Below, one piece after another: positions 52,391 through 62,256 of a stretch of DNA of 64,000 bases. Position 1 is the stretch's first letter. The number at the start of each line of letters is the position of its first letter. This DNA is from Paracerasibacillus soli (GTDB taxonomy: Bacteria; Bacillota; Bacilli; Bacillales; Amphibacillaceae), in the NCBI RefSeq assembly GCF_034006335.1, contig NZ_JAWDIQ010000002.1; one strand, written 5' to 3'. The position numbers and the translations under genes are program-made. The notes under the pieces are model-generated. The model did not search any database. It was not told the origin of the DNA and was given only the letters and a program-made list of their open reading frames with translations.

Positions 52391-53325
52391 ATGAAAAAAA
52401 TCATAATCAGTATTGCCTGTATCATTATTGTCGGATTAAGTGTAGCTACCATCTATTATCAAAAGTTGCCACCCCTAACACTTGCTGATGCATATCCAAT
52501 ACTACGTGGACATCCAGATCATGATACAACACAGAACCAAACACAAAACGAGCCCAAAAAAATACAGCCGATTTACGAACAAGACAATATTGGTTATGCG
52601 TTTCAAGAGATCATGAGCTTTACATTACTTTTGACAACGGTTCGAAATGGAGCACTGTTCCTGTTGAGATAGATAAGTTATTTGGTGGAGAGTATAATGG
52701 AGCTAAAGATAAACTGATTGACGGAAGCTTTGTACTATCAAACCACAATACTTCTTTCATATATCTTGATGGTGCAAGTCATGATAATAGGCAACTTGCC
52801 GTTGTATACACAAAAGACAAAGGACAAACGTGGCAACATGTGAAGTTAGCGGACGTCCCCTCACTACGCTTTAGAAAAATAGCCTTTTTAAATCATTCAT
52901 TTGGTTATATGATTGTTTCAACAGATCGTACCATGTCTGCCGAAGCCACAAGTGTATTCTTAACATATGATGGTGGGGAAAATTGGCAAGTAACAAATCA
53001 AGCAGATACAGTTACTTTAATTTCTGATGGGGCTTTTCTTGATGAACAAGTTGGCTTTTTATCCTTTAGTAGAATTAACCCTGAAGAACCTGAGTTATAT
53101 GTAACACAAGATAGCGGGGAAACTTGGACATTCGCTACGTTTCATATACCAGAAACGTATGATAAAGTTTTCACCACAGCTGAAGTGCCACAAAAAGATT
53201 ACAATCATTTAACTGTACTTGTGAATCAAGGACCAAATGGAGACTATAAAGGTGGACAAGTAAAAGGGGCATTTATTTCTAATGATAACGGGGAGACTTG
53301 GGAATTCGCAAAGGAGGTAGAACAG
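52391..53325 (+). CDS. Secreted BNR/sialidase-like repeat protein; one frameshift, 3' end unclear
   Basis: The N-terminus is a signal anchor (MKKIIISIACIIIVGLSVATI). BNR-type Asp boxes are visible: FDNGSKWSTV, TKDKGQTWQHV, YDGGENWQVT, QDSGETWTF and SNDNGETWEF, spaced about 50-80 residues, which predicts a beta-propeller. A base is missing near 52612; restoring it gives HELYITFDNGSKWSTVPVEIDKL. The frame stays open into the next gene at 53326, whose own GGAGG site lies inside it. Either this is one fused protein or one extra T in GAATTC at 53302-53307 hides a TAG at 53318-53320 that ends the first protein. Ligand or substrate unknown. Confidence 0.65.
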
Positions 53326-54186
53326 ATGAAACAATCGAATAGACTAACAATAGTCGGCTGGGTATTGTTACTCGTCGCTATCGGTTGCTTATGCTTTCAA
53401 ATTGGCTACCTTTTCCTTCATCACATATACCACGTAGAGCTTATTGATAACCGATTATTTTATATCGTAAACATCCTTTGCGTACTTTGTCTCACACTCG
53501 CTTTTCAATTTCTCCTTCATTTATCAAAAATGTGGAAGATAATTGGCGTTGTAATTGTTAGCCTATTTATTACCGTAAATGCAGCTTTACTCATTTCAGA
53601 CAATGATAAAATTAAAAATATCACGAGTATATCCCCTAACTATAAAAATATCTTATCCATAAAAATGACCAAAAATGTTGGATTAGCTATGTATTACAGA
53701 TCCTACTATGGTATATTTGCCCGACCAAAGGAAATTTTACCGAAACAAATGACAGATGAATTTAAAGTAGCATGGTTAGCAAATGATGTAGCAGCTGTCA
53801 CATACACGGCGCCCGATCAATCTATCCATCAATACATCGGCACATACGGTGATCGTGGTGGTGGAACTTCCTATTATTATGTTGGTGCTGAAATACATGG
53901 TACGTGGATAGGCAATCAAATACAGGTTATTAGTCATACAGATGGCATCACTATTATTGATAATGGAAATACAGATTCTTTCGATTGGGATCATATTAAT
54001 CAGTACGGTACCCTTGCGGTTGTACTAACAAATCCTGACGGAAGTGCTGCTTGGACAATTGCTTTAAATGAAAACTTCCATGTTGACCAAGCAAACCAAC
54101 CTATTCAAAAAGGCCAAATTAGCTTATACAAAGCTACAATGGCAGACAATGAACCTATTACATTAGATTTTAAGAATGACGATTAA
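53326..54186 (+). CDS. Membrane protein of unknown function, partner of the BNR protein
   Basis: About 286 residues from ATG 53326, preceded by AAAGGAGGT at the proper distance. Three hydrophobic helices lie at residues 8-27, 42-64 and 68-86, followed by a 190-residue extracytoplasmic domain with repeats of aromatic and glycine residues (GTYGDRGGGTSYYYVGAE, NGNTDSFDWDHINQYG). The start with its own ribosome site argues for a separate protein, although the upstream frame is continuous with it in this sequence. I do not recognise the family. Confidence 0.6.
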   Translation: MKQSNRLTIVGWVLLLVAIGCLCFQIGYLFLHHIYHVELIDNRLFYIVNILCVLCLTLAFQFLLHLSKMWKIIGVVIVSLFITVNAALLISDNDKIKNITSISPNYKNILSIKMTKNVGLAMYYRSYYGIFARPKEILPKQMTDEFKVAWLANDVAAVTYTAPDQSIHQYIGTYGDRGGGTSYYYVGAEIHGTWIGNQIQVISHTDGITIIDNGNTDSFDWDHINQYGTLAVVLTNPDGSAAWTIALNENFHVDQANQPIQKGQISLYKATMADNEPITLDFKNDD

Positions 54187-54203
54187 AAATAATAGTTTTC
54201 CTT

Positions 54204-54236
54204 ATCTCCCTTACATTTCTGTAGGGGATTTTTTTA
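54204..54236 (+). terminator. Terminator of the BNR/membrane-protein genes
   Basis: ATCTCCCTTACA and TGTAGGGGAT form a stem with a four-base loop, followed by TTTTTT, 20 bases past the stop. Confidence 0.82.
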
Positions 54237-54454
54237 TCGCAAGTTAAACAACTGTAAGTCCCCACTTCAAGTATTCGTGGGATTTTAAGATTGATTGACA
54301 GTGGATTAAAAGCAAAGAAAGGCCCGACTCTTTTAACTAACCATAAATGGGGATTGTGCAAATTTTATTTTCTTTTAGTCTACTACGTATAATTACAATA
54401 GATTGTGTCCATCCTTTTACTAGTTTACTATTTTCCGAAGGGATGGCAGAAAAC

Positions 54455-55650
54455 ATGGGGAATTTACAACGTAGTTTGATTGCAGTTATTGTTTTTACTT
54501 TCATATTCACATGTATACCTTTTACGGTAGCATATGCAAAGGCAGAAGAGAATACGACGTATGAAGTTGGTGTTACTTTTTTAAATATGCGTACAGGCCC
54601 ATCATTAGATGCAGAAATTATTGGTCAGTTAACCGTCGGGAGTAAATTAAAGACATTTGCTAAAGACAATGGTTGGGTGAAGACCTTTTATAATGGAAAA
54701 CCAGTATGGGTAGCAGAACAACATTTAATTCCATTATCTATTGATACTGAGAAAGAAAGGAAAAAAGCAAACGCGAAGAAAGACAAAAAAGGAAGAAAAG
54801 AGATACAAATTTAAATAGGCCGCATAACAGTGGTGAAAAGAATGATACAAAAGATACGGAGCAAGCTACAGATAGTAAAAGCGGAGACAACAAGCCAACA
54901 CTTCAAGACTTTTTACCATATTTTCAATCTAGATTACTAGACTTAAGTGATGCACTAGTAGAACAACAAGTCGAGGAGCCGAATGACCGTGAAGATAACT
55001 CTTCGGACGAAGTGACAGAAAAAAGTAATGTGCCACAAAAAAAGAAATTAAATGCACATCAACCCCAAAAACCAAAAGTTTCACACGAGTCGATTAAAGC
55101 TTTAGAAAACTTCCATTTTACAATTGACCCTGGTCATGGTGGTAAAGACCCTGGTGCAGTTATAAAAGATACACAAGAAAAGGATCTCACACTCGCTACC
55201 GCAGAAGTAGTCGCGGAACATTTACGTGAAGTAGGTGCCACTGTAACACTTACACGAAGTCGTGATGAATTCATTGAATTAGAAAATCGAGCGGCTATTA
55301 GTAATCAGCATCAATCAGATGCCTTCATTAGCATCCATTTTGATTCTTTTGAACGAACAGAGGCAAGTGGTGTGACAACACATTTTAGTAAGAAAGGCGA
55401 AAGTTTAACTTTAGCACAAAATATCCATTCATCCTTGAAGGAACACGTACCATTAGATAACCGTGGAATGAAACGTTCCAATTATCTCGTTTTACGTAAG
55501 AACAATCAGCCTGCTGTTTTACTAGAATTAGGTTTTATGACGAACCCTTCTGATTGGAAGAAAATACAAACAAAGGAATTTCAAAATGAAGTTGCAGATG
55601 CCATTTTGGAAGGACTTGCAAAGTTTGTGTTTGAAAAGAAGTCTCCCTAA
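54455..55650 (+). CDS. N-acetylmuramoyl-L-alanine amidase (amidase_3) with N-terminal SH3b domain; one frameshift
   Basis: A secreted wall hydrolase. ATG 54455 lies 12 bases after AAGGG and begins a signal peptide that ends near VAYAKA. An SH3b domain follows (TFLNMRTGPSLDAEIIGQL, VWVAEQHLIP). In the AAAA run near 54796 a base is missing; restoring it gives RDTNLNRPHNSGEKND, then a low-complexity linker, then the amidase_3 catalytic domain: FTIDPGHGGKDPGA (first zinc His), LENRAAISN, FISIHFDS (His ligand) and LLELGFMTNPSD (catalytic Glu). Corrected length is about 398 residues. It cleaves the MurNAc-L-Ala bond; whether for growth or sporulation is not shown. Confidence 0.9.
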
Positions 55651-55659
55651 GCGAACCCG

Positions 55660-55696
55660 GGAAGCACTCCAATAAAGAGGTGCTTCCTGATTTTTT
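55660..55696 (+). terminator. Terminator of the amidase gene
   Basis: GGAAGCACTCC and GAGGTGCTTCC form a 10-11 pair stem with a six-base loop, followed by TGATTTTTT. Confidence 0.88.
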
Positions 55697-55704
55697 AACT
55701 TACA

Positions 55705-56852
55705 TTAGCATGGATGTTTTTTTCTTCCATCCACGATCATAAGCGAATTTGTCTCGCTTATATCCATCTTCCCGGTTACGCTCGTCTTTTTATTTAATAC
55801 TATGAACCTAGTTTCCACCAACTCTCTCCTTGCATAAATGAGCCCAAGAAAACCATGAAATCGATGCTCTCTCACATGAAACCCATTGACTCGCAACCAT
55901 GTTGTGAGTAATGTTTGATCTGCAAAATATTCATCCTCTATGGAAAGAATTGCCTCCATATTTCCAGACTCCCGATACTTTTCTATCACTTTTTCACGAT
56001 GTTTTCCATCGATAAACATGAGGTCAGCAATACAAATTTGGCCATTTGGCTTTAATACGCGATGCATTTCTTGAAAGGCTAGGAGCTTTTCATGGTCTGG
56101 CAAATGATGAAGGGCATAGCTTGAAACAATAGCGTCAACTTGTTGATCAACTAGTGGTAAAGCTAGAAAATGACCTTTTCTCGTTTCAATTGCTGGATGT
56201 TTCTGGTGACATGTTGCTAGCATTTTGTCTGATTGGTCCACACCGATGACGGTTGCCCCTTTTTCCAAAAACATGGCACCTAGATTACCCGTTCCAATAC
56301 CTATATCTAGTACAATATCATTTGGTCTAACGTTTACCTCGTCCACAACCATCGCTAATGCTTCATCATAACTCGCATGAATATTGAACGTATGACCAGC
56401 CTTTTTAATGGATCGATCATATGTGTCTGCCTGTTTATCAAAATGCCAGCGATCTTCCCAACCTTTTCGCATTGCTTTTAAATGATGGAGATGAGTTGCT
56501 AGTTGATGAATTCCTTCTATTGAATAACTCCCTGCATTCGTTTGCCTCACCATCTCATCTATCGTTTGGATCATGTCATGCAACTCCAACCACTTCTCAA
56601 ATAATGCCGCACGCTGCACATTTAAATAGTCACCAATACTCATCTTCTCGTCTTGTAGTAATAGTTTTATCTTTTAAGTGGCATTTCCACTTCTCGTAGT
56701 GCCAATATCGTAGTTAAACGCATCACATCCTGTTCCGAAAAAATCCGATAGTCATTTTTGATCTTTATCTGGATGAATGAGCCCTTTTTCTTCATAGTAA
56801 CGAATCGTTCGTGCTGTCGTGTGTAATTGTTGCGCCACTTCCTTTATTTGCA
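55705..56852 (-). CDS. MerR-family regulator fused to an SAM-dependent methyltransferase; two frameshifts
   Basis: ATG 56852 follows GGGGAGGAG. Residues 1-33 (MQIKEVAQQLHTTARTIRYY) are the MerR winged helix. An extra A near 56758 shifts the frame; removing it gives QNDYRIFSEQDVMRLTTILALREVEMPL. A second shift near 56675 leads to KIKLLLQDEKMSIGDYLNVQ, the usual MerR dimerisation helix. After about 110 residues a class I methyltransferase follows: VLDIGIGTGNLGAMFLEKGA (motif I), VIGVDQSD, IVSSYALHHL and GQICIADLMF. Corrected total is about 380 residues. It probably senses and modifies a small molecule, perhaps a drug, but no target is known. Confidence 0.78.
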
Positions 56853-57048
56853 TACCGTATCTCCTCCCCTTTGTATTGATTATAAACGTTAACGTGGCGG
56901 GAAGGTAAAGGGGACTTAGCAAATTATTATTGCTCAACTTTCACACCCCGAAAAAGAGGAATACACTTGTTATGATTATACTTATAATTACCTAGAATAG
57001 TGTTCTTGACACGACTTTTTATAGAAACAGGTAATCAAAACACCGCAC

Positions 57049-57156
57049 CTTGCATATACTTCGCTTTCCGTGGGCGAGTGCCGAGCCTCCTCGGACTACC
57101 GTCCTGCGGGGTCTCGCCGATCTCTTACTTCCCACAGGAGTCTACGTATATGCAAG
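57049..57156. repeat. Dispersed palindromic repeat with 11-bp inverted ends
   Basis: CTTGCATATAC (57049-57059) is the exact reverse complement of GTATATGCAAG (57146-57156). Between them lies GCTTTCCGTGGGCGAG, GAGCCTCCTCGG and CTGCGGGGTCTCGCCGATC, a pattern I know as a common intergenic repeat in Bacillaceae genomes. No gene is present. It can fold into a long cruciform or RNA hairpin. Confidence 0.8.
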
Positions 57157-57494
57157 ATGCCTAAAATAGGTGTCATCATTTTTTTGCCAGCAACAACCTC
57201 TTTTCAGTACCATATTTAATCTCCTAGTGGTATTTACAGAGTGTGCAGATAATCATCTGAATGATAAAGCATGTCACCTTTCGTGGAAGGTAACGGCGTT
57301 ATAAACCTTATTCCATTTATATGTCACTTTTTCCAATGCAAAAAAAAGTTCGTTAAAAAGTCTGTTCTACACCAATTGTGTCAAGGTTTTTATCCTTAAA
57401 TTAGTCTGCGATAGTTGAGTTATTGTAAATAAACGGTTTGAGTAAGTCCCTATGGCAAAAGAGATTCTTCATGTAAAATATTTATTAGAATAAG
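57157..57494. other. Intergenic region between the palindromic repeat and the sigma-factor promoter
   Basis: About 340 bases, with no gene or repeat that I can support. The sequence is AT-rich and has several short runs of A and T only. Confidence 0.4.
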
Positions 57495-57520
57495 TGTAAC
57501 TTTCCTATAACTCAATCGTC
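57495..57520 (+). promoter_or_regulatory. ECF-type promoter, probably autoregulatory
   Basis: TGTAAC, a spacer of exactly 16 bases and CGTC match the ECF consensus TGAAAC-N16-CGTC with one difference. It lies 39 bases before the sigma-factor start, the usual arrangement for an ECF sigma factor that transcribes its own gene. Confidence 0.7.
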
Positions 57521-57558
57521 TTTATAATAAATAACTTTAATTGAAAGAGGTGAAATGA

Positions 57559-58085
57559 TTGGGGGAGAATGCGAATACCAAGCAAATAATAACAGACTGG
57601 TATACACAATATAACGATGAAATATATCGGTTTGTTCTCATGCTTACAGGAAATCATGAACAAGCCAAAGATTTAACACACGATACCTTCATTAAAGCTT
57701 TTATAAACCTTGGAAGTTTTCAAAACCAAACGAGTGCAAAAAATTGGCTCTATCAAATATCAAGAAATTTGACTATCGACTACTTTCGAAAAAGGAACCC
57801 CGTTAATGTTTTAATGAAAGCAATAAATCCAAATCATAACTGGCAAGAAAATATTCCAGAAAGCATCCTCCTGTTAGGGAAAAGGAACAGCAACTATATA
57901 AGTCTCTTAGAAAAATAAAAAGGTCTTATCGGGAAGTAATTATATTGAGGAAAATCAAAGAGCTTTCCATAAAGGAAACTGCTGAAATACTAAATTGGAG
58001 TGAATCAAAGGTAAAAGTAACGTTGTTTAGGGGGTTACATGCATTAAAAAGACAAATGATTAAGGAGGGTTATGAACATGAATAA
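57559..58085 (+). CDS. ECF-family RNA polymerase sigma factor; one frameshift
   Basis: It starts at TTG 57559 behind AGAGGTGA. Region 2 is clear (YRFVLMLTGNHEQAKDLTHDTFIKAF, then WLYQISRNLTIDYFRKR). A base is missing near 57868; restoring it gives PVREKEQQLYKSLRKIKRSYREVI and region 4 (LRKIKELSIKETAEILNWSESKVKVTLFRGLHALKRQM). Corrected length is about 175 residues. It overlaps the anti-sigma gene by eight bases and is preceded by a matching ECF promoter, so the pair is autoregulated. It is of the SigW/SigX/SigV size class; the regulon is unknown. Confidence 0.9.
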
Positions 58086-58774
58086 TAAACATAGCGAATA
58101 TGACGAGATCTTTAAAAGTTTGAACACTATTAGTCTTCGTGACATGGATAGAGACGAAATGAAGTCCAAGATTTCAAGTGATATAGAGTCGATATCTCAT
58201 AATAAACAAAAGAATATAAAGCTTCTGGAAGCCAATGATTCCCGCCATTCATACATTGCTATTATTGTTTGTCTTTATTGCTGTAGGCTACTTCTTTATA
58301 ACTAACCAGCAATCTGATAGTGCGGGTCAAGGTAATAATCCTGAATTTGAAATGACTGATTTAAATAGCATTTTTAAAGACCCTGCCGTTCGTGAAGCTG
58401 TATTTGGGGATGATGCTGAAATACTAAAGAGTAAATATATTGGTGCTGGTATTTACCATATGACATCTACAAGTAATTCCTTTTTAGTCACGTTTAATAC
58501 CGATAAAATCATTGAAGTATTTACGTATATAAAGTATATACGCCAAAAAGGCATTTCGGATCATAACGATAAAGAAACGATTAAAAGTATTTTTGAAGAC
58601 TCCTCGGTCAGATTGGAAGCCTTGGGAAGTATGTCTACTATTAAAAATATACATGCTGTGAATAACAGCATATACAAAATGGAGACAGCCGAACACAATT
58701 TTCTAATTCAAATAGACGATGACGATTTGCTTCATATCTATAAATTTAAAGAAAGCGTGCAATGGCACAAATAA
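58078..58774 (+). CDS. Membrane anti-sigma factor with duplicated extracytoplasmic domain; one frameshift
   Basis: ATG 58078 follows AAGGAGGG within the sigma gene. The N-terminus of about 45 residues (EYDEIFKSLNTISLRDMDRDEMKSKI) is the sigma-binding cytoplasmic part. The frame changes near 58226; the continuing frame gives WKPMIPAIHTLLLLFVFIAVGYFFI, one membrane helix. The outer part contains two copies of a 55-residue unit: IFKDPAVREAVFG..YHMTSTSNSFLVTFNTDKIIEVF and IFEDSSVRLEALG..YKMETAEHNFLIQIDDDDLLHIY. Such an internal duplication suggests a ligand-sensing module. The signal and mode of release (proteolysis or binding) are unknown. Confidence 0.75.
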
Positions 58775-58922
58775 TACTTCCAAACAAATCACTGTGTATG
58801 AAAAACAAGTTGGGTAAATTCATGAGATAAATATCTAATTTTACTCCAGCATATAAAGTAGTATGCTCGTATTAGGACATATCAGGCCATTTCTAACATA
58901 TAACAAGACATCTATACCATTT

Positions 58923-58958
58923 AAAAAAGCTAGCCACAGGAAAGTAGCTAGCTTTTTT
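58923..58958. terminator. Bidirectional terminator between anti-sigma and aldehyde dehydrogenase genes
   Basis: AAAAAAGCTAGC and GCTAGCTTTTTT form a perfect 12-bp stem with a 12-base loop, serving both convergent genes. Confidence 0.9.
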
Positions 58959-58992
58959 CATCTTATTTACGATACAGAATTTGCATGATTTA

Positions 58993-60475
58993 TTATTCAT
59001 ACAATCCATCCGTTTCTTCATTCATATTAATGAAGATATTTTTTGTTTGTGTGTATGCATCAAGAATGCTCTTGTACGTTTCACGACCGATGCCTGACTT
59101 TTTGTATCCGCCAATGGTGCACCAGCTGAGAAGTTTGTATATTGGTTTACCCACATACGCCCTGTTTCTACTTTGCGTGCTACACGTAGCGCAGTGTTAA
59201 TATCACGGGTAAATACACCACCACCGAGACCATATTCAGATGCGTTCGCTAATGCGATTACTTCTTCTTCTGTTTTGAATTTAATTACGGTTGCTACTGG
59301 GCCAAAGATTTCTTCTTGCGCAATGCGCGCATCATTACTGTCTGCAACTAAAATAGTTGGTGCCATGAACACACCATTTTCTAAGCCGTTTTCAGTAAGC
59401 TGATATCCTCCAGTAAGTAACTCAGCACCTTCTTGTTGGCCGATTTCTACATAGCTCAATATTTTTTCTAGTTGGCGTTTGTTAATTTGTGCACCCATTT
59501 GGATGCCATCTTCCCAAGGTAAGCCAACTTTTACGTTCTCAAAGCGTTCTTTTAATTCGCCGACAAATTTGTCAAAGATACCTTCTTGGACAAATATCCG
59601 GGAGCCTGCACTACATACTTGTCCTTGGTTGAATAAAATACCTGACATCGCACCTTCGATTGCGCGATCCCATGGTGCATCATTAAAGATAATATTTGCT
59701 GATTTTCCACCTAGTTCGAGTGTTGCTGGGATTAGGCGCTCTGCAGCTGCTTTTGCAACGGTATAGCCAACTTCTGTTGAGCCCGTAAATGCTAATTTGC
59801 TAAATCCTTCATGATGAAGCATATAATCTCCAGAGTCAGCACCACGACCTGTTACGACGTTTACAACACCGGCTGGTAACACTTGATCCAATAACTTCGC
59901 TAATTCTAAAATACTTAACGATGTTGTCGATGATGGATGGATCACGACTGTATTACCTGCTGCAAGTGCTGGAGCTAATTTCCATGCTGCCATTAATATA
60001 GGGAAGTTCCATGGAATAATTTGTCCCACAACACCAATTGGCTCTTTTAATGTGAGAGTTAAATTATTTTCGTCTAATTCTTTAGCAGTTCCTTCTTCTG
60101 AGCGGATGACTCCGGCAAAATAACGGAAGTGATCTGCACTTAATGGAACATCTGCAGTCCGTGTTTCACGTAATGGTTTCCCATTATCTAATGTTTCGAC
60201 CATTGCTAAATGCTCCAGGTTTTCATCTATTAAGTCGGCGATATCAAGAAGCATTTTACTTCTTTGCTCTACGCCGATTGTTTTCCACGTTTTGAATGCT
60301 TCTGTTGCCGCAACTACTGCTGCATCAACGTCTGCATGTGTTGCATCGATAAATTCAGAGACTTTTCACCTGTACTTGGGTTAAAACTCGTAATCTTATT
60401 ACCTTCTGTCCCCTCAACCCATTGACCATTGATATATAGTTTATATGAAGAATCTACATATTGATTTACATTCAT
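58993..60475 (-). CDS. Aldehyde dehydrogenase (NAD(P)+); two frameshifts
   Basis: ATG 60475 (MNVNQYVDSSYKLYINGQW) follows AAAGGGAG. A base is missing in AAAA near 60360; restoring it gives EKVSEFIDATHADVDAAVVAAT. The catalytic Glu lies in LELGGKSANIIF and the nucleophile Cys in FNQGQVCSAGSRIF. A T is missing near 59118; restoring it gives APFGGYKKSGIGRETYKSILDAYTQTKNIF and the stop at 58993. Corrected length is about 494 residues, the normal size. It is close to broad-range aldehyde dehydrogenases (AldA/DhaS). Substrate unknown. Confidence 0.92.
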
Positions 60476-60680
60476 TTGAAATTCTCCCTTTCCCTGTAAT
60501 ATTTTCAATTACAGTTTTATTTTACTCCTCCAATATCAAAGAATCATATATTCTGCTCATAGACATTCTAGACATCTGTATTCCCCCCCATTTTTGATAA
60601 GGGAAATGCCATGTCTACTTTTATTTTCAAGAGAAATGATACATGGTACACTTTAGTGAGGAATGTGAGGGTGATTTATA

Positions 60681-61964
60681 ATGGAAAAGCGTATTGAAAA
60701 AATGACAAAAGATATCCAACGAACATTTGGTTTAAATGATTATTTTCTTAAAACATACCATCTATCACGACGTGTGAATTCTCTATTACAAACAAACTAT
60801 TACATCACGATGGAGTGGTTTCCTAATCAATATGCGAAATGGGTGGAGGATACAAATCCGGACGGGACCGCAGTAATTGAAGTAGATTTCCATACAGAAG
60901 ATGTCAATTCTATCATTTTTGTAAATGGGGTGACGTATACAACGAAGGAGCAGGTGTTTCCTACTCCAGATTTAGAACATATTATTGATTGGATTGAAGT
61001 CATGACCGGCCTTACTTGGGGAAGACAAATCCAGTTGCATTCACAGTCGCTAGATAAAAAGGAATTTCATTTTCAAGCAACAGTTGATAATATGCCTGTT
61101 TGGCCAACAGGTACGATTGATTTAGAGTTTAATCATCATGACCAGCTCGTTTCTTTTACAAAAGATGGTGTTTTCCCTAGCGAAGAAATGTTGAATTGGG
61201 AGCCATTTTCACTTATCCCAGAAGCAACAGCATATATCGCTTCTGCCAATTGTAAATTAATGAAAGTTCCAGGGGATACTAGTTGGAAATATGTATATGG
61301 CATACATGATCAATTTGTAACGAATGATGGGAAGAAACATTTCCCCGTTGATACAGTCACACGCAACGGTACATTCAAAAAAATGGATGTGCTACTAGAA
61401 TGGCAAGAAAAGAAAACATCGGATAATTTAAAAATAAATGAACAAATACAAGTTGAACGGAATATATCAATTGAGCAAGCAATCAGTCACGAACCAGCCC
61501 CTGCTGTACAGCAGATTACAGAACAAGATATGGATGCATGTATCCACGAAGCAACACATTATCTTCAAGCTGTGGCACCCTCTGATACCGGCCGTTGGAG
61601 ATTATGTGAAGTCTACAGATACGATATATATCTTATCGCCATCTTAAAACAAACAAATAAAGATTATGATGTAGCTATTGAACCACGGCATACATTATTT
61701 ATAAAACAAGATGCAGAACTGTACCATATTGTTCATGTGTTGGACGACAAAGCATTATGGGATAATCTTTATGTGAATTTAAAAGAACCGAAAGCTGCTG
61801 TCATTACAAAAGAACAAGCTTTTGAAAAGCTACAAAAACATGTTACATTAACGCCAACCTATGTGTACGATGTGGAAAAACAGTCATATGAATTATGTGG
61901 GAAAATATCTTGCCCCTATTTCGTTCATGCTGTAACAGGTGAATTAAGTTTAATTGATTTATAA
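60681..61964 (+). CDS. Protein of unknown function (427 residues)
   Basis: An intact cytoplasmic protein with no signal peptide or membrane helix, starting at ATG 60681 after GAGGGTGA. It is acidic, with many aromatic residues. Two similar-looking halves, each with beta-rich segments (VNSIIFVNGVTYTTKEQVFP and ..VYRYDIYLIAILKQ) suggest repeats. The end LCGKISCPYFVHAVTGELSLIDL resembles the last strand of PepSY or YcdB/YcdC-type repeat domains, where a helix and strands end in a D/HAxTGE motif. This is only a weak hint. The promoter region lies in the gap 60476-60680, which it shares with the aldehyde dehydrogenase gene. Confidence 0.6.
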   Translation: MEKRIEKMTKDIQRTFGLNDYFLKTYHLSRRVNSLLQTNYYITMEWFPNQYAKWVEDTNPDGTAVIEVDFHTEDVNSIIFVNGVTYTTKEQVFPTPDLEHIIDWIEVMTGLTWGRQIQLHSQSLDKKEFHFQATVDNMPVWPTGTIDLEFNHHDQLVSFTKDGVFPSEEMLNWEPFSLIPEATAYIASANCKLMKVPGDTSWKYVYGIHDQFVTNDGKKHFPVDTVTRNGTFKKMDVLLEWQEKKTSDNLKINEQIQVERNISIEQAISHEPAPAVQQITEQDMDACIHEATHYLQAVAPSDTGRWRLCEVYRYDIYLIAILKQTNKDYDVAIEPRHTLFIKQDAELYHIVHVLDDKALWDNLYVNLKEPKAAVITKEQAFEKLQKHVTLTPTYVYDVEKQSYELCGKISCPYFVHAVTGELSLIDL

Positions 61965-62139
61965 CAGTAGAAGTGAGTTTCATATTGAACGATTTAACGT
62001 AAAGTTATCCACCAATTTTGTGACCTTATATTTTTAGTTCATCTATCTATATGCATGATTTAAATTGATTCGTTGCATGAATACATGTAAAATAGAAAGA
62101 AGATAATAAATTTACGGTAATCTTCATATACATAATACA

Positions 62140-62167
62140 GTCGGCCTATGCCGATTTTATTTTTAAC
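62140..62167 (+). terminator. Terminator downstream of the unknown gene
   Basis: GTCGGC CTAT GCCGAT followed by TTTATTTTTAA, in the 290-base gap before gdhA. It lies far (175 bases) from the preceding stop, so it may end a longer 3' leader or another transcript. Confidence 0.6.
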
Positions 62168-62256
62168 ATGACTTTCCCTCCTGTTTATGTATCATGAAAA
62201 TAGTAGCGTAAATACAGATCGTTAACGGGGTGTATACGTGAAGGAGTGACACATGC

